DNA of 32,713 bases from a virus. The stretch lies in the IMG/VR virus record IMGVR_UViG_3300007344_008816, positions 1 to 32,713 of that record. One strand, given 5' to 3'. Within the stretch, counting starts at the first letter, position 1. Each line of letters opens with the position of its first letter. This document shows positions 31,878 through 32,713 of the stretch, one piece after another. Below the pieces are notes generated by a model. That model was not told the origin of the DNA, made no database searches, and was given only the letters and a program-made list of their open reading frames with translations. The position numbers and the translations under genes were made by a program.

Positions 31878-32713
31878 TAGACTTCATTGAAAATATAGAA
31901 CTCTTAGAAAAAATGGTATGGAACTTTGTTCTAAATCCAAATGCCGACGAGGATTTATTAAAACCATCTAACTCTGAAGAGTATTTAGATAAAAAAGATT
32001 TAATATCAAAAATAAAATCTAAGTTTTTTACTAACGAAGACTTACAAGTTACTTGGAAATACGCTACTTTATACTACACAGATCACGGTAAAATACCTAG
32101 CAAAAAAGAGCTAAAAATATTCTTAGGATTAAAAAATCAAGAAATAGACGAAATAGTTTTAGACGAGATATACAATTACAACCTATCTGAGCATAATTAT
32201 AGTTTCCTATATAAGTACGTTAAAGCATTTGTTTTACTTAGAGGTTTTAATATACTCTTAATAGATATGTTAACTACTATCAAGACTACTAATATAAACC
32301 CTGAGAATATAGAACAGGTAATAGAGAGTGTTAGAAACAAAATGAACGATAAACTCTCTATTAATTTTGAAAATGGTAGAAGCGGACTTAATATAATGAA
32401 TCCACAACACCACATTCAAGTATCTAAAGAAGGTCAGCCTACTGGTTTTACATTTTTTGATAAAACACAAGGAGGAGGTTGGAATCCAAAAACATTAATT
32501 GTATTTCAAGGTAGACCTAAAGTTGGTAAATCAATTGTTTTAGGTAATGTAGCAACCCGAGCTTTTCTTGCTGGAAACAATACAGGTGTAGTTACTGTAG
32601 AATTATCTGAATCTAAATACATGAAAAGATTAGGTTCAAATGTTCTAGGTATAGAAACAAGTCTTTATGATACATTTACTTCAGAAGAAAAGCTTGGAAA
32701 AATAACCCAAAAA
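31874..32713 (+). CDS. 41: gp41/DnaB-type replicative helicase, 5' part (runs off the right edge)
   Basis: The ATG at 31874 overlaps the previous stop as ATGA. The 280 residues visible comprise the helical N-terminal domain (MIDFIENIELLEKMVWNFVL to about 160), a linker, and the start of the RecA-like core with PTGFTFFDKTQGGGWNPKTLIVFQGRPKVGKS, whose Walker A is GRPKVGKS (213-220), then TGVVTVELSES. This is the hexameric 5'-3' helicase that unwinds the fork and works with a primase. The rest lies outside the window. No intein is seen in the visible part. Confidence 0.93.
   Translation, partial: MIDFIENIELLEKMVWNFVLNPNADEDLLKPSNSEEYLDKKDLISKIKSKFFTNEDLQVTWKYATLYYTDHGKIPSKKELKIFLGLKNQEIDEIVLDEIYNYNLSEHNYSFLYKYVKAFVLLRGFNILLIDMLTTIKTTNINPENIEQVIESVRNKMNDKLSINFENGRSGLNIMNPQHHIQVSKEGQPTGFTFFDKTQGGGWNPKTLIVFQGRPKVGKSIVLGNVATRAFLAGNNTGVVTVELSESKYMKRLGSNVLGIETSLYDTFTSEEKLGKITQK

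Noticed and set aside
1-32713. CRISPR arrays, insertion sequences, tRNA genes, homing endonucleases
   Set aside because: I saw no spaced direct repeats, transposase, cloverleaf or HNH/GIY-YIG motifs.

Overview
The window is a piece of a large, AT-rich, T4-like myovirus genome. T4-type genes include a very large contractile-tail sheath, gp32-type ssDNA-binding protein, T4-type RNase H, UvsX recombinase, gp41-type helicase, a family-B polymerase fragment, class Ia ribonucleotide reductase and an all-alpha dUTPase. The host is probably a Bacteroidota (flavobacterial-type) bacterium. The reasons are strongly AT-biased genes, A/T-rich leaders with almost no Shine-Dalgarno sequences, an Hc1/histone-H1-like protein of the kind common in Bacteroidota, and an S1-like RNA-binding protein. 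The host assignment is inference.

Layout. (1) 1-7291, plus strand: a large unrecognised protein, a three-module S1-like protein, then nrdB and nrdA behind tandem terminator hairpins. (2) 7383-14114, minus strand: one tightly packed eight-gene unit. It starts with full-length homologues of PrkA (YeaG), YeaH/DUF444 and SpoVR (YcgB), followed by a zinc-ribbon membrane protein, a membrane protein, a YqeY protein, a 51-aa protein and a LOG-family protein. It ends at a hairpin terminator. (3) 14235-22039, plus strand: an unknown protein and an HExxH metallopeptidase-like protein, both with T4-style capsid-targeting N-termini; then Hc1, gp32, RNase H, GroES, GMP reductase/IMPDH-like protein, ClpP and a 73-aa protein. 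Next comes a gene-free stretch of about 580 nt that looks like a large structured RNA, then a DEDDh exonuclease with the same N-terminal tag. (4) 22073-26545, minus strand: tail sheath plus probable tail-fibre-type genes. (5) 26668-32713, plus strand: dUTPase, a zinc ribbon, the N-terminal half of a split DNA polymerase, a tiny Cys-rich ORF, two unknowns, UvsX, a small protein and the start of the helicase.

How it fits together. The replication and nucleotide genes (nrdAB, dUTPase, GMP reductase, gp32, RNase H, UvsX, gp41, polymerase half) form the DNA-synthesis machinery. A recurring 9-mer, GATAAATAA, resembles the T4 late promoter TATAAATA. It sits in the correct orientation upstream of the tail sheath, a tail operon, two transcripts with capsid-targeted proteins, and the PrkA-YeaH-SpoVR operon. 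This suggests that the stress-type kinase triad belongs to the late programme.

The most unusual contents are the complete PrkA/YeaH/SpoVR triad in a phage operon, the ~420-nt RNA candidate closed by a 10-bp long-range helix, the set of putative capsid-packaged enzymes, and a polymerase that ends between motifs A and B.
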